Of a stretch of DNA of 49,865 bases, positions 1 through 6,829 are shown in pieces. The notes under the pieces were generated by a model. The model saw nothing but the letters and a program-made list of their open reading frames with translations. It had not been told where the DNA came from and did not search any database. Position 1 is the first letter of the stretch. Every line of letters starts with the position of its first letter. A program made the translations under genes and the position numbers. Source of the DNA: JBEBBU01 sp041158225 (GTDB lineage Bacteria > Pseudomonadota > Gammaproteobacteria > Methylococcales > Methylococcaceae); NCBI GenBank assembly GCA_041158225.1, contig JBEBBU010000074.1:1-49865 (forward strand), in the 5' to 3' direction.

Positions 1-308
1 GTCTGGCTGAGTTCTACACCGCTTCTGTCCGCTTCCTGGATTCTGACGTACTGGTCGACAACACCGGTTACCCAGAAGACCTGCTGGCTGACGACGGTCT
101 GTCCAACAGCGACAACAGCCCAATCAAGCCAGGTGAAACCCGCACTGTAGAAGTTACGGCTTCTGACGCAGCTTGGGAAGTATACCGTCTGTCTGACATC
201 ATCTATGATCCAGACAGCCGTTTCGCTGGTCTGCTGTTCTTCCTCGATGCTAGCGGTAACCGTTCAGTTGCCTACATCGACGCTCCTCTGATTCCTTCTT
301 TCATGTAA
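1..308 (+). CDS. pmoB: Particulate methane monooxygenase subunit B, 3' end (partial)
   Basis: Only the last 101 codons are present, reading from base 3 to a TAA stop at 306-308. The gene begins outside the window. The product is the C-terminal cupredoxin-like domain of the copper-containing, periplasm-facing B subunit of the membrane methane monooxygenase (CH4 to CH3OH). Visible family signatures are an N-G-Y-P-E-D-L-L stretch, S-D-N-S-P with P-G-E-T-R-T, the block Y-D-P-D-S-R-F-A-G-L-L-F-F, and the ending A-P-L-I-P-S-F-M. AmoB of ammonia oxidisers is homologous and would look similar here. The mxa genes later in the window favour a methanotroph. Codon choice is noticeably biased (CTG, GGT, CGT, TTC, GAC), as expected for a very highly expressed gene and unlike the genes that follow. 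Confidence 0.9.
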   Translation, partial: LAEFYTASVRFLDSDVLVDNTGYPEDLLADDGLSNSDNSPIKPGETRTVEVTASDAAWEVYRLSDIIYDPDSRFAGLLFFLDASGNRSVAYIDAPLIPSFM

Positions 309-316
309 TCGCCTCG

Positions 317-339
317 GGCCGTCTGTCAGACAGGCGGCC
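317..339 (+). other. Perfectly placed hairpin just after the pmoB stop
   Basis: A 10-bp stem (GGCCGTCTGT with ACAGGCGGCC, one G-U pair) closes a 3-base loop eight bases after the pmoB stop. It has no T-run, so it is not itself an intrinsic terminator. Placed in front of the real terminator it could protect the 3' end of the abundant pmo mRNA from exonucleases. That role is inferred. Confidence 0.6.
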
Positions 340-373
340 TGGTTCGAGAGCCTGAATCAAGCTCGGAAAGCAG

Positions 374-403
374 CCCCTGACGGGAAACCGTCAGGGGTTT
401 TTT
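374..403 (+). terminator. Intrinsic terminator of the pmo operon
   Basis: A perfect 10-bp stem CCCCTGACGG / CCGTCAGGGG closes a GAAA tetraloop (384-387) and is followed directly by six T residues. This is a textbook rho-independent terminator. It marks the end of the pmo transcript and separates it from the accessory genes downstream. Confidence 0.95.
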
Positions 404-448
404 ATTGTGCGCTTGCTCACAAGCCAATCTGCGATCATCAAGATACGC

Positions 449-476
449 TTGTACGGGCATGATGGGTGTTTATAAT
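449..476 (+). promoter_or_regulatory. Sigma-70-type promoter of the pmo accessory operon
   Basis: TTGTAC (449-454) and a consensus TATAAT (471-476) are separated by 16 bases. It lies between the pmo terminator and the small lipoprotein gene, so the accessory operon can be transcribed independently of pmoCAB. No operator was recognised. Confidence 0.7.
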
Positions 477-523
477 GGAGAGTGAATATGAAGCGCATAT
501 TCAGAGAATATGGAGATGAACTC

Positions 524-724
524 ATGAAACAAGTATTAATAGCCATGTCAGCCATTGTTCTGGTAAGCCAGATAACTGCCTGTGGCAAAGAAGGGGATGT
601 AGGCCCATTTGGTAATACGGTAGGCCCGAAAAAACCAGGCTGGATGCAGGAATCTGAAAAACGCAAGCAGCAGGAACTGCAGGCAAAAGAGGCTCAGCAG
701 GCTCAGGACGCCAAGCCAGAATAA
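524..724 (+). CDS. Small lipoprotein of unknown function
   Basis: A 66-residue protein. It has a short signal sequence (one Lys, then a hydrophobic run) ending in a lipobox I-T-A-C with Cys20 as the lipidation site, followed by a Gly/Lys/Pro-rich linker and a Glu/Gln/Lys-rich, probably helical tail. I chose the ATG at 524 because GGAG (511-514) lies nine bases upstream and the signal peptide then has normal length. A longer reading from GTG 482 would add 14 residues in front of the signal. I do not recognise the family. It is the first gene of an operon with the propeller, copC and pmoD-like genes, which suggests a lipid-anchored periplasmic role near the methane monooxygenase; that is inference. 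Confidence 0.75.
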   Translation: MKQVLIAMSAIVLVSQITACGKEGDVGPFGNTVGPKKPGWMQESEKRKQQELQAKEAQQAQDAKPE

Positions 725-758
725 AGAACGCTATGTCATAACTCAGGGGGGATGTGTC

Positions 759-1973
759 ATGAATGTTATAAATTCAGTGCAAAGCCGATTGCTCGTGCTG
801 GTCATAATGACATTTGCAATACCTGCTGTCAGGGCAGGCTCCCCTGAGGCTTTGCCAGACTATACCGAGATAAAGGGGCTGGCGACCCTTGGGGATATTC
901 AGAGTTATGATGCATGGGGTGCCGGTGAGCAGTTTGAACTGCTGATTGCCAGAAAAAAAACCGGCAATAAATCTTCGCTGGTACTGGTCACCAGAAAACC
1001 TGATGCTGACCTATGGACTATCCGCAGTGAATTGCCGGTTGGCAAAGGTAAAATCGTTTCCATGCGTGGCAATGATGTCAAGCTTGCCGGAGAGGGACAT
1101 CACCGGATTGCTGTGGTACAGCAGCAGGAAGATATCCCAGGTAATGGACCACTGCATATCTATACCTCTGAAGATCAAGGTCGCCACTGGAAGCATCAGG
1201 GGCTGCCGGTAAAAAAAGATGAAACCAGAAATCAGGGATATGCCGACATTGTTTATAGCAACGGGGCTTATCTTCTTGCATGGCTGGATGACAGGGAAGA
1301 GAACGGTAATACTCAGGGGCTGAGAACCGCAGTCAGTCTTGATCAAGGGAAAAGCTGGCAGGCAGAAACAACCGTTGATGATGCCACCTGTACCTGTTGC
1401 TGGACGCGTATGGTAGCGGATGCGGGGGGAGGGGGCTGGCTGCTTTACCGTGATCATCAGCCTCAGGATATGGCGCTTGCCTATCGTGATCCGGTTACTG
1501 GCAGCTGGAGCAGGAAAGGTCCGGCTGGATCATATCAATGGGATTTTAATGGTTGCCCGCATACTGGTGGTGGTCTGGCTATTGCTGGCCAGAACATTCA
1601 CGCAATGGTCTGGACCGGCAAAAAAGAAAATGCTGGACTTCATTATCTGGCAAGTACAGATAAGGGGGAGCACTGGACAACGGATAAGATGCTCGATCCC
1701 AATGGTAAAGATGGTGATCTGGCCGTTGATGAAACCGGCCAGATAGTACTGGCAGCCTGGATTCAGCGAGTCAATAACAGGAATCGGGTTACAATAGCGA
1801 TCAGCAGAGATGGGGGCGCGCACTGGTCCGACAGTAGCGTGGTAGGCACAGACAGCCTCAATGCAGACCATCCAGAAGTCATCTATGCTTCAGGCCAGTT
1901 CATCGTGTTATGGACTGAAAGAGATGGTGACAAAGAAAAAAAACTATCAGGATTGCAGGTAAAAAAACAATGA
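759..1973 (+). CDS. Exported sialidase-fold (Asp-box) beta-propeller with Cys motifs
   Basis: A 404-residue protein with an N-terminal signal peptide (cleavage near A-V-R-A-G, about residue 26). Four Asp-box motifs (S-x-D-x-G-x-x-W type) lie near residues 136-144, 193-200, 299-306 and 349-356, typical of BNR/sialidase-like six-bladed propellers. I do not see enough to call it an enzyme: annotation pipelines name such proteins exo-alpha-sialidase from the fold alone. Two cysteine motifs stand out, C-T-C-C-W at 211-215 and C-P-H-T-G-G at 266-271. They could form a metal site or disulfides between neighbouring blades. Its stop overlaps the start of copC by ATGA, so the two are translationally coupled. 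A strong G-rich ribosome binding site precedes the ATG. A role in copper delivery or assembly of methane monooxygenase is inferred from context. Confidence 0.8.
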   Translation: MNVINSVQSRLLVLVIMTFAIPAVRAGSPEALPDYTEIKGLATLGDIQSYDAWGAGEQFELLIARKKTGNKSSLVLVTRKPDADLWTIRSELPVGKGKIVSMRGNDVKLAGEGHHRIAVVQQQEDIPGNGPLHIYTSEDQGRHWKHQGLPVKKDETRNQGYADIVYSNGAYLLAWLDDREENGNTQGLRTAVSLDQGKSWQAETTVDDATCTCCWTRMVADAGGGGWLLYRDHQPQDMALAYRDPVTGSWSRKGPAGSYQWDFNGCPHTGGGLAIAGQNIHAMVWTGKKENAGLHYLASTDKGEHWTTDKMLDPNGKDGDLAVDETGQIVLAAWIQRVNNRNRVTIAISRDGGAHWSDSSVVGTDSLNADHPEVIYASGQFIVLWTERDGDKEKKLSGLQVKKQ

Positions 1974-2362
1974 TGATCAATGCAAATCCACCGGACAAGC
2001 ATAAAAAAAACCGTACACTGCTCATGTGCGCCTTTGCCATGCTGGTGAGTCATGGGCCGGTACATGCGCATGCCATTCTGGTACATGCTGAGCCTGCCAA
2101 AGATGCAGTTATCGATAAACCCCCTTCCGAAATCAAGCTGACATTCAATGAGGAAGTAGGAGAAGAGTATCTTGCGCTGGCAGTTCAGAATGATAAGGGC
2201 AAGCGGGTTGACGGGCATGATGCGAGTCTTCAGTTTGGTAACCATGCCAATCTGTCTGCTTCAGTATCGGATATGTCTTCAGGTAAATATCTGGTCAGAT
2301 ATCGTGTATTATCAGCAGACGGCCATGTCATAAGCGGCAAGTATTACTTCACAATCAAATAA
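1970..2362 (+). CDS. copC: Periplasmic copper-binding protein CopC
   Basis: A 130-residue CopC-family protein. After a signal peptide ending around Val-His-Ala the mature protein should begin with His34 (H-A-I-L-V-H-A-E-P-A), the hallmark N-terminal His of the CopC Cu(II) site. The other two ligands are visible as D117-G-H119 in the C-terminal strand motif S-A-D-G-H-V-I-S-G. There is no Met-rich loop, so it belongs with the Cu(II)-only type rather than the two-site CopC of copper-resistance plasmids. CopC binds Cu(II) tightly in the periplasm. It overlaps the propeller gene by four bases and is followed not by copD but by a PmoD-like gene, supporting a role in supplying copper to methane monooxygenase. 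Confidence 0.92.
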   Translation: MMINANPPDKHKKNRTLLMCAFAMLVSHGPVHAHAILVHAEPAKDAVIDKPPSEIKLTFNEEVGEEYLALAVQNDKGKRVDGHDASLQFGNHANLSASVSDMSSGKYLVRYRVLSADGHVISGKYYFTIK

Positions 2363-2375
2363 GGAGAAATCCGTG

Positions 2376-3026
2376 ATGCTGAAAGGTTGGACGATGAAAT
2401 GGGTGCTGACTGCTGTCATGCTGATGTCAGCATCAATAGCGGTTGCAGCTGGTGATCCAAGAGATAGCAACAAACGGCTGGCCTATAATGGTTCATCCAT
2501 GGAGTGTCTGGTTGCCAATGATTTCTATGCGGTTCACTTCACTGCGCTGCAGCCAGGCAAGCAGACTGGGGAAAAAACCGAGTTTGTTAAATATTGCAGG
2601 GAAATTCCTTCAACTGGCATGCTGTACCTCACGCTGGACATGCTGGACAGGGATGTCAGGACAACCCCGATCGCCCTGCGAGTGGTAGAAGATGTTCTTG
2701 ATCCGGCGACTGGAAAATATAAGAGCGGTGAAACGCTCAAGGAAGAGCCCGCGCGGATTTACAAAAGTGGAACTGCAGATACCCACATTGAGATTACCCG
2801 TGCAGGGCACTATGCAGTGATCGCCACATTCGGACAGGATGAAGTTATTGGTGAAGATGACCAGCTGAAAATACCATTCAGTGTTGGCGCTGAAAGCCCT
2901 CATAAAAGTGGAGATATGCCCAAGAAAATTGCATTTGGCATGGCTGCGCTGTTCATGCTTTTTGTCGGTTGGTTTATTTTCAATCATATAAGAAAGACCA
3001 AGAAGTTTGTCATAGAAAATCCTTGA
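2376..3026 (+). CDS. PmoD/AmoD-like membrane-anchored copper protein
   Basis: A 216-residue protein with a signal peptide (cleaved near A-V-A-A-G, residue 26), a periplasmic beta-rich domain, and one C-terminal transmembrane helix (about residues 183-203) followed by a basic tail. That is the topology of PmoD/AmoD, found only in methane and ammonia oxidisers. Candidate copper ligands are M42-x-C44 and C74 with M82. Two Cys and two Met in this arrangement match the atypical CuA-like centre known from PmoD proteins. The ATG at 2376 is nine bases after AAGGAG; a GTG at 2373 is also possible. It closes the pmo-linked operon after copC. The family assignment rests on topology, motif and context, so the symbol is left open. 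Confidence 0.7.
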   Translation: MLKGWTMKWVLTAVMLMSASIAVAAGDPRDSNKRLAYNGSSMECLVANDFYAVHFTALQPGKQTGEKTEFVKYCREIPSTGMLYLTLDMLDRDVRTTPIALRVVEDVLDPATGKYKSGETLKEEPARIYKSGTADTHIEITRAGHYAVIATFGQDEVIGEDDQLKIPFSVGAESPHKSGDMPKKIAFGMAALFMLFVGWFIFNHIRKTKKFVIENP

Positions 3027-3040
3027 TCTGTCTGGAATAA

Positions 3041-3081
3041 AAAGCCCACCCTGACCTCTTGAGCAGGTCGGGGCGGGCTTT
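3041..3081. terminator. Bidirectional terminator between the pmoD-like gene and typA
   Basis: A 16-bp imperfect stem (AAAGCCCACCCTGACC against GGTCGGGGCGGGCTTT, one mismatch and one G-U) closes a 9-base loop. On the minus strand it continues into TTTTTATT, so it is strongest as the terminator of typA. It can also stop the plus-strand pmoD-like transcript converging on it. Confidence 0.85.
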
Positions 3082-3101
3082 CAGTCTTTGAGCTGATTCG
3101 A

Positions 3102-4925
3102 TCAATCTGCTGCGCTTGCTCTTCCAGCTTTCTTTCTTTCGTGTTCCAGCAACAGTTTCTTTCTCAGGCGAATGTTCTGGGGTGTTACTTCAACCAGTTC
3201 ATCGTCATCGATAAACTCAATCGCCTGCTCCAGAGTGAAACGGATGGATGGGGTCAGGATAATGTTCTCATCGCTGCCAGAAGCGCGCATATTGGTTAAC
3301 TGCTTGGCTTTAGTGGGATTGACGACGAGATCATTGCCACGAGTATGCACGCCAACGACCATGCCTTCGTAAACTTCATTGCCTGGTTCCACAAACAGGC
3401 GACCACGTTCCTGAAGATTGAAAAGAGAGAATGCAAGTGCCTTGCCTGAAGTATTAGCAATCAGGGCGCCGTTGATGCGCTGCCCAATAGATCCTTTCTT
3501 GACTGGTGCATAATGGTCAAATACATGATACAGAAGGCCTGTACCTGAAGTTGTGGTCAGGAATTCCGTCTGGAAGCCAATGAGACCACGCGATGGAATG
3601 ACGTATTCCAGACGAACACGCCCCTGACCATCGGGAACCATATTCTGCAGGTCACCTTTGCGTTCTCCCATCTTTTCCATGATGGACCCCTGATGCTGTT
3701 CTTCAACCTCAATGGTTACCACTTCATAAGGTTCGCAGGCTTCACCATCAATGTCCCTGACGATCACTTCCGGTCGTGAAACCGCGAGTTCATATCCCTC
3801 GCGCCTCATGGTTTCAATGAGGATGGAAAGATGCAGTTCACCCCGGCCCGATACTGAGAACTTGTCCGGATCAGCTGTATCTTCAACCCTTAGTGCGACA
3901 TTGTGAATCAGTTCGCGCTGCAGGCGCTCCCTGATCTGTCTGGATGTCAGGAACTTGCCTTCACGGCCGGCAAAAGGTGAGTTATTCACCTGAAAGGTCA
4001 TGTTGACTGTAGGTTCATCTACGCTAAGTGGCGGCAGAGCCTCAGGCATGCCCAGTGCACAGAGCGTATCTGATATACCAAGGCCTTCAATACCGGTAAA
4101 CGCAATAATATCACCAGCGCTTGCTTCTTCACGTTCAATACGTTCGAGACCATGGAAGCCGAGTACCTGCAGGACACGGGCTGATTGTTCGCGACCGTCC
4201 GCCTTGATCAGGGTAATAGCCGTATTGCGCCGGATGGTGCCACGCTTGATGCGTCCGATGCCTATGACGCCCACATAAGAATTGTAATCCAGACTGGTCA
4301 CCTGCATCTGGAACGGGCCGTCCACATCAACATCAGGGGGGGATACACGGTCGATGATGGTCTGGAAAAGATGATCCAGATTGCCCTCACGTACCTCCGC
4401 GTTATCTCCGGCGTAACCATTCAGGGCGGAACAGTAGACGACAGGAAAGTCCAGCTGTTCTTCAGTGGCGCCAAGCCGGTCAAACAGGTCAAAGGTCTGG
4501 TCAAGTACCCAGTCAGCGCGAGCGCCTGGGCGATCAATCTTGTTGATGACCACGATGGGCTTCAGGCCAAGTGCAAAGGCTTTCTGTGTTACGAAACGTG
4601 TTTGCGGCATGGGGCCGTCAACGGCATCTACCAGCAGCAGTACGCAGTCCACCATGGAAAGGACGCGTTCTACTTCTCCGCCAAAATCGGCATGACCTGG
4701 GGTGTCAACGATGTTGATATGATATTCGCCCCAGCGTATGGCCGTATTCTTGGCAAGGATGGTTATTCCGCGCTCCTTTTCAAGAGCGTTGGAGTCCATG
4801 ACGCGTTCTTCCACTCGTTCATGAGCGGCAAAAGTACCGGATTGTTGTAGCAGTTTATCGACAAGCGTGGTCTTGCCATGATCAACATGAGCGATGATGG
4901 CAATATTTCTGAGTTGGGTGCGCAT
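3102..4925 (-). CDS. typA: Ribosome-associated translational GTPase BipA/TypA
   Basis: A 607-residue translation-factor GTPase of normal family length. G1 is A-H-V-D-H-G-K-T-T (residues 12-20), G3 is D-T-P-G-H-A-D-F, and G4 is N-K-I-D. These are followed by EF-Tu domain 2, two EF-G-like domains, and the BipA-specific C-terminal domain with a Lys/Arg-rich end. It binds the 70S ribosome and assists assembly and translation under cold or nutrient stress. ATG at 4925. It lies 42 bases after a single-domain rhodanese gene on the same strand, so they may be co-transcribed, and it ends at the 3041-3081 terminator. Confidence 0.97.
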   Translation of the reverse strand: MRTQLRNIAIIAHVDHGKTTLVDKLLQQSGTFAAHERVEERVMDSNALEKERGITILAKNTAIRWGEYHINIVDTPGHADFGGEVERVLSMVDCVLLLVDAVDGPMPQTRFVTQKAFALGLKPIVVINKIDRPGARADWVLDQTFDLFDRLGATEEQLDFPVVYCSALNGYAGDNAEVREGNLDHLFQTIIDRVSPPDVDVDGPFQMQVTSLDYNSYVGVIGIGRIKRGTIRRNTAITLIKADGREQSARVLQVLGFHGLERIEREEASAGDIIAFTGIEGLGISDTLCALGMPEALPPLSVDEPTVNMTFQVNNSPFAGREGKFLTSRQIRERLQRELIHNVALRVEDTADPDKFSVSGRGELHLSILIETMRREGYELAVSRPEVIVRDIDGEACEPYEVVTIEVEEQHQGSIMEKMGERKGDLQNMVPDGQGRVRLEYVIPSRGLIGFQTEFLTTTSGTGLLYHVFDHYAPVKKGSIGQRINGALIANTSGKALAFSLFNLQERGRLFVEPGNEVYEGMVVGVHTRGNDLVVNPTKAKQLTNMRASGSDENIILTPSIRFTLEQAIEFIDDDELVEVTPQNIRLRKKLLLEHERKKAGRASAAD

Positions 4926-4967
4926 TGAGTCTACAGGAAAAGTGAATGGGCTGTAAAAAGTACAGTA

Positions 4968-5369
4968 TCAGGACTGGATCCATGGCAGGCCAAGATGGCG
5001 CCAGCCACCGATGGAGCTACGATGTTTTTCTGTGTCAAGCGGGCCTTCGAAGCCTTCAAGCACATTATAGAGCTGGTTAAAACCGGCAGCTTCCAGTGTA
5101 AGGGCTGCATCCTGGGAGCGCTGGCCGCTACGGCAGAGTAACAGCATGGGCCCTCGGGGCGATGGAAACTGCTGTTCTACCTGTTGCACGAACAGGCTGT
5201 TAACCTGCCATGATGGGGCAAACTTCCATGGAATGTTGATGGCACCTACAGGATGACCAACCAGCTGGAATTCAAGCGGGTCACGAACATCAAGCAGTAT
5301 GGCCTGGTCATTATCCTGCAGCATTTGCCAGGCTTCATGGGGGGAGATTTGTATGATCATAGGTGGCAT
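4968..5369 (-). CDS. Single-domain rhodanese-like sulfurtransferase
   Basis: A 133-residue cytoplasmic protein with one rhodanese domain. It has the D-V-R-D-P-x-E-F strand (27-34), G-H-P-V-G-A-I-N-I-P (39-48), and a six-residue active-site loop starting at Cys79 (C-R-S-G-Q-R-S), so the persulfide-forming cysteine is present. The physiological sulfur donor and acceptor are not known from sequence. Two in-frame ATGs exist, 5369 and 5360, and neither has a clear ribosome binding site. It lies between trkA and typA on the same strand, with an 83-base gap to trkA. Confidence 0.9.
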   Translation of the reverse strand: MPPMIIQISPHEAWQMLQDNDQAILLDVRDPLEFQLVGHPVGAINIPWKFAPSWQVNSLFVQQVEQQFPSPRGPMLLLCRSGQRSQDAALTLEAAGFNQLYNVLEGFEGPLDTEKHRSSIGGWRHLGLPWIQS

Positions 5370-5452
5370 CCAGACAAGAGAGCATCAGGTAAAATGGATC
5401 ATTATCGCTTGACATGCGCCACTATGCCAGTCTTCCGCATGAAGATACAAAA

Positions 5453-6829
5453 TCATGCCGTATCACTGGTGAGTGGCTGGAACATTTTTTCGATGACAGG
5501 GATCAGTCTCTTGTCCAGGAGGAACATGATGACATGATCGCCTTCTTCTATGACAGTATCATGATGAACCTGCATGACTTCATTGCCTCTCACCAGTGCG
5601 CCCATGACAACACCGGGAGGCATGCTGATACGGTCGATGGGTATCCCGACCACCCTTGAGTGCCCGGGAGTGCCATGCGCCACCGCTTCAATAGCCTCGG
5701 CATCGCCTTGCCGCAGCGAGTGTACCTTGACCACATCGCCGCGACGTACATGGCGCAGTACGGCGCCAATCGTGGCCTGTTTGGGAGATATGACCATATC
5801 AATCTGGTTGGGATCAATAATGTCAGCATAGGCTGATTTGTTCACCAGACTGATGACGCGGCGTGCGCCGAGTTTTTTTGCCAGCATGGCAGACAGAATG
5901 TTGGCTTCATCATCGTTGGTAATGGCACAGAAGATATCCGTACTCTCAATGTTCTCGTTAACCAGCAGTTCCTTGTCTGATGCATCCCCCAGAAGAATGA
6001 CAGCCTGTCTCAGGTCCTCAGCAATTTTTCGTGCCCGTCCCGGATCAAGCTCAATCAGCTTGACCTGATACCTGTCTTCCAGGGCTCGTGCTACCCGCTT
6101 GCCAATATGGCCGCCACCCGCAAACATCAGTCGCTTGTAAGGCTTTTCGAGTTCGCGCAGTTCACTCATGACATCCTTGATTTCTTCAGCAGGAGCCACA
6201 AAGAAAACCTCATCATTGATTTCTATCGTAACCTTGCCATTGGGAATAATCGGTTTGCCGTCGCGGAAAATAGCGGTGACCCGCGCATGAACGCTGGGCA
6301 TATGCAGATGCAGTTCGCGGATTTCGCGTCCAACCAGTGGGCCGCCTTTCAGGGCGCGCACAGATACCAGACGCACACGTCCTTCTGCAAAGTCCAGTAC
6401 CTGTGTTGCTCCAGGATGTTCCAGAAGGCGCTCAATGAAGTTGGTAATGATCTGTTCAGGGCTGATGACGACATCGATCGTCAATCCGGAGGAGCCAAAA
6501 AGCTGGTTATAGGCCAGATATTCGATAGCCCGGACGCGGGCAATCTTCTTCGGGACATTGAACAGCGTATGGGCGATCTGGCAGGCCAGCATATTGGTTT
6601 CGTCATCGCTGGTCACTGCAATCAGCAGTTCTGCTGATTCTGCACCGGCGCGTTTGAGCACATCAGGGTGCGATGCGTGTCCCTGCACCGTGCCGATATC
6701 AAAACGGTCATGCAGATCGTTAAGAATGTCCGATTTACTGTCAACTACGACAATGTCGTTGGCTTCACTGGCGAGACTTGCCAGAACACTGACGCCAACC
6801 TGTCCGGCTCCCAGGATGATGATTTTCAT
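5453..6829 (-). CDS. trkA: Potassium uptake regulatory subunit TrkA
   Basis: A 458-residue peripheral membrane protein built of two RCK repeats, each an NAD-binding Rossmann subdomain plus a C-terminal TrkA_C subdomain. The dinucleotide-binding loops are visible near the start (I-I-I-L-G-A-G-Q-V-G) and in the second half (L-M-F-A-G-G-G-H-I-G). The length fits the full-size TrkA that gates TrkH/TrkG potassium channels. It directly follows the NtrX-like regulator gene with no intervening base, and is the last gene of the def-fmt-rsmB-DUF4390-ntrY-ntrX-trkA run, an order known from other Gammaproteobacteria. No trkH is present in the window. Confidence 0.97.
   Translation of the reverse strand: MKIIILGAGQVGVSVLASLASEANDIVVVDSKSDILNDLHDRFDIGTVQGHASHPDVLKRAGAESAELLIAVTSDDETNMLACQIAHTLFNVPKKIARVRAIEYLAYNQLFGSSGLTIDVVISPEQIITNFIERLLEHPGATQVLDFAEGRVRLVSVRALKGGPLVGREIRELHLHMPSVHARVTAIFRDGKPIIPNGKVTIEINDEVFFVAPAEEIKDVMSELRELEKPYKRLMFAGGGHIGKRVARALEDRYQVKLIELDPGRARKIAEDLRQAVILLGDASDKELLVNENIESTDIFCAITNDDEANILSAMLAKKLGARRVISLVNKSAYADIIDPNQIDMVISPKQATIGAVLRHVRRGDVVKVHSLRQGDAEAIEAVAHGTPGHSRVVGIPIDRISMPPGVVMGALVRGNEVMQVHHDTVIEEGDHVIMFLLDKRLIPVIEKMFQPLTSDTA

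Noticed and set aside
391..666. 91-codon minus-strand frame over the pmo accessory promoter
   Set aside because: Overlaps the terminator, promoter and lipoprotein gene; no start signal.
759..1973. Calling the propeller an exo-alpha-sialidase enzyme
   Set aside because: Only the fold motifs are visible; I could not see the catalytic residues, and the operon context points to copper handling.
4185..4850. 221-codon open frame on the plus strand
   Set aside because: Antisense to the conserved GTPase region of typA; composition follows the opposite strand.
6107..6637. 176-codon open frame on the plus strand
   Set aside because: Antisense to trkA with no supporting features.
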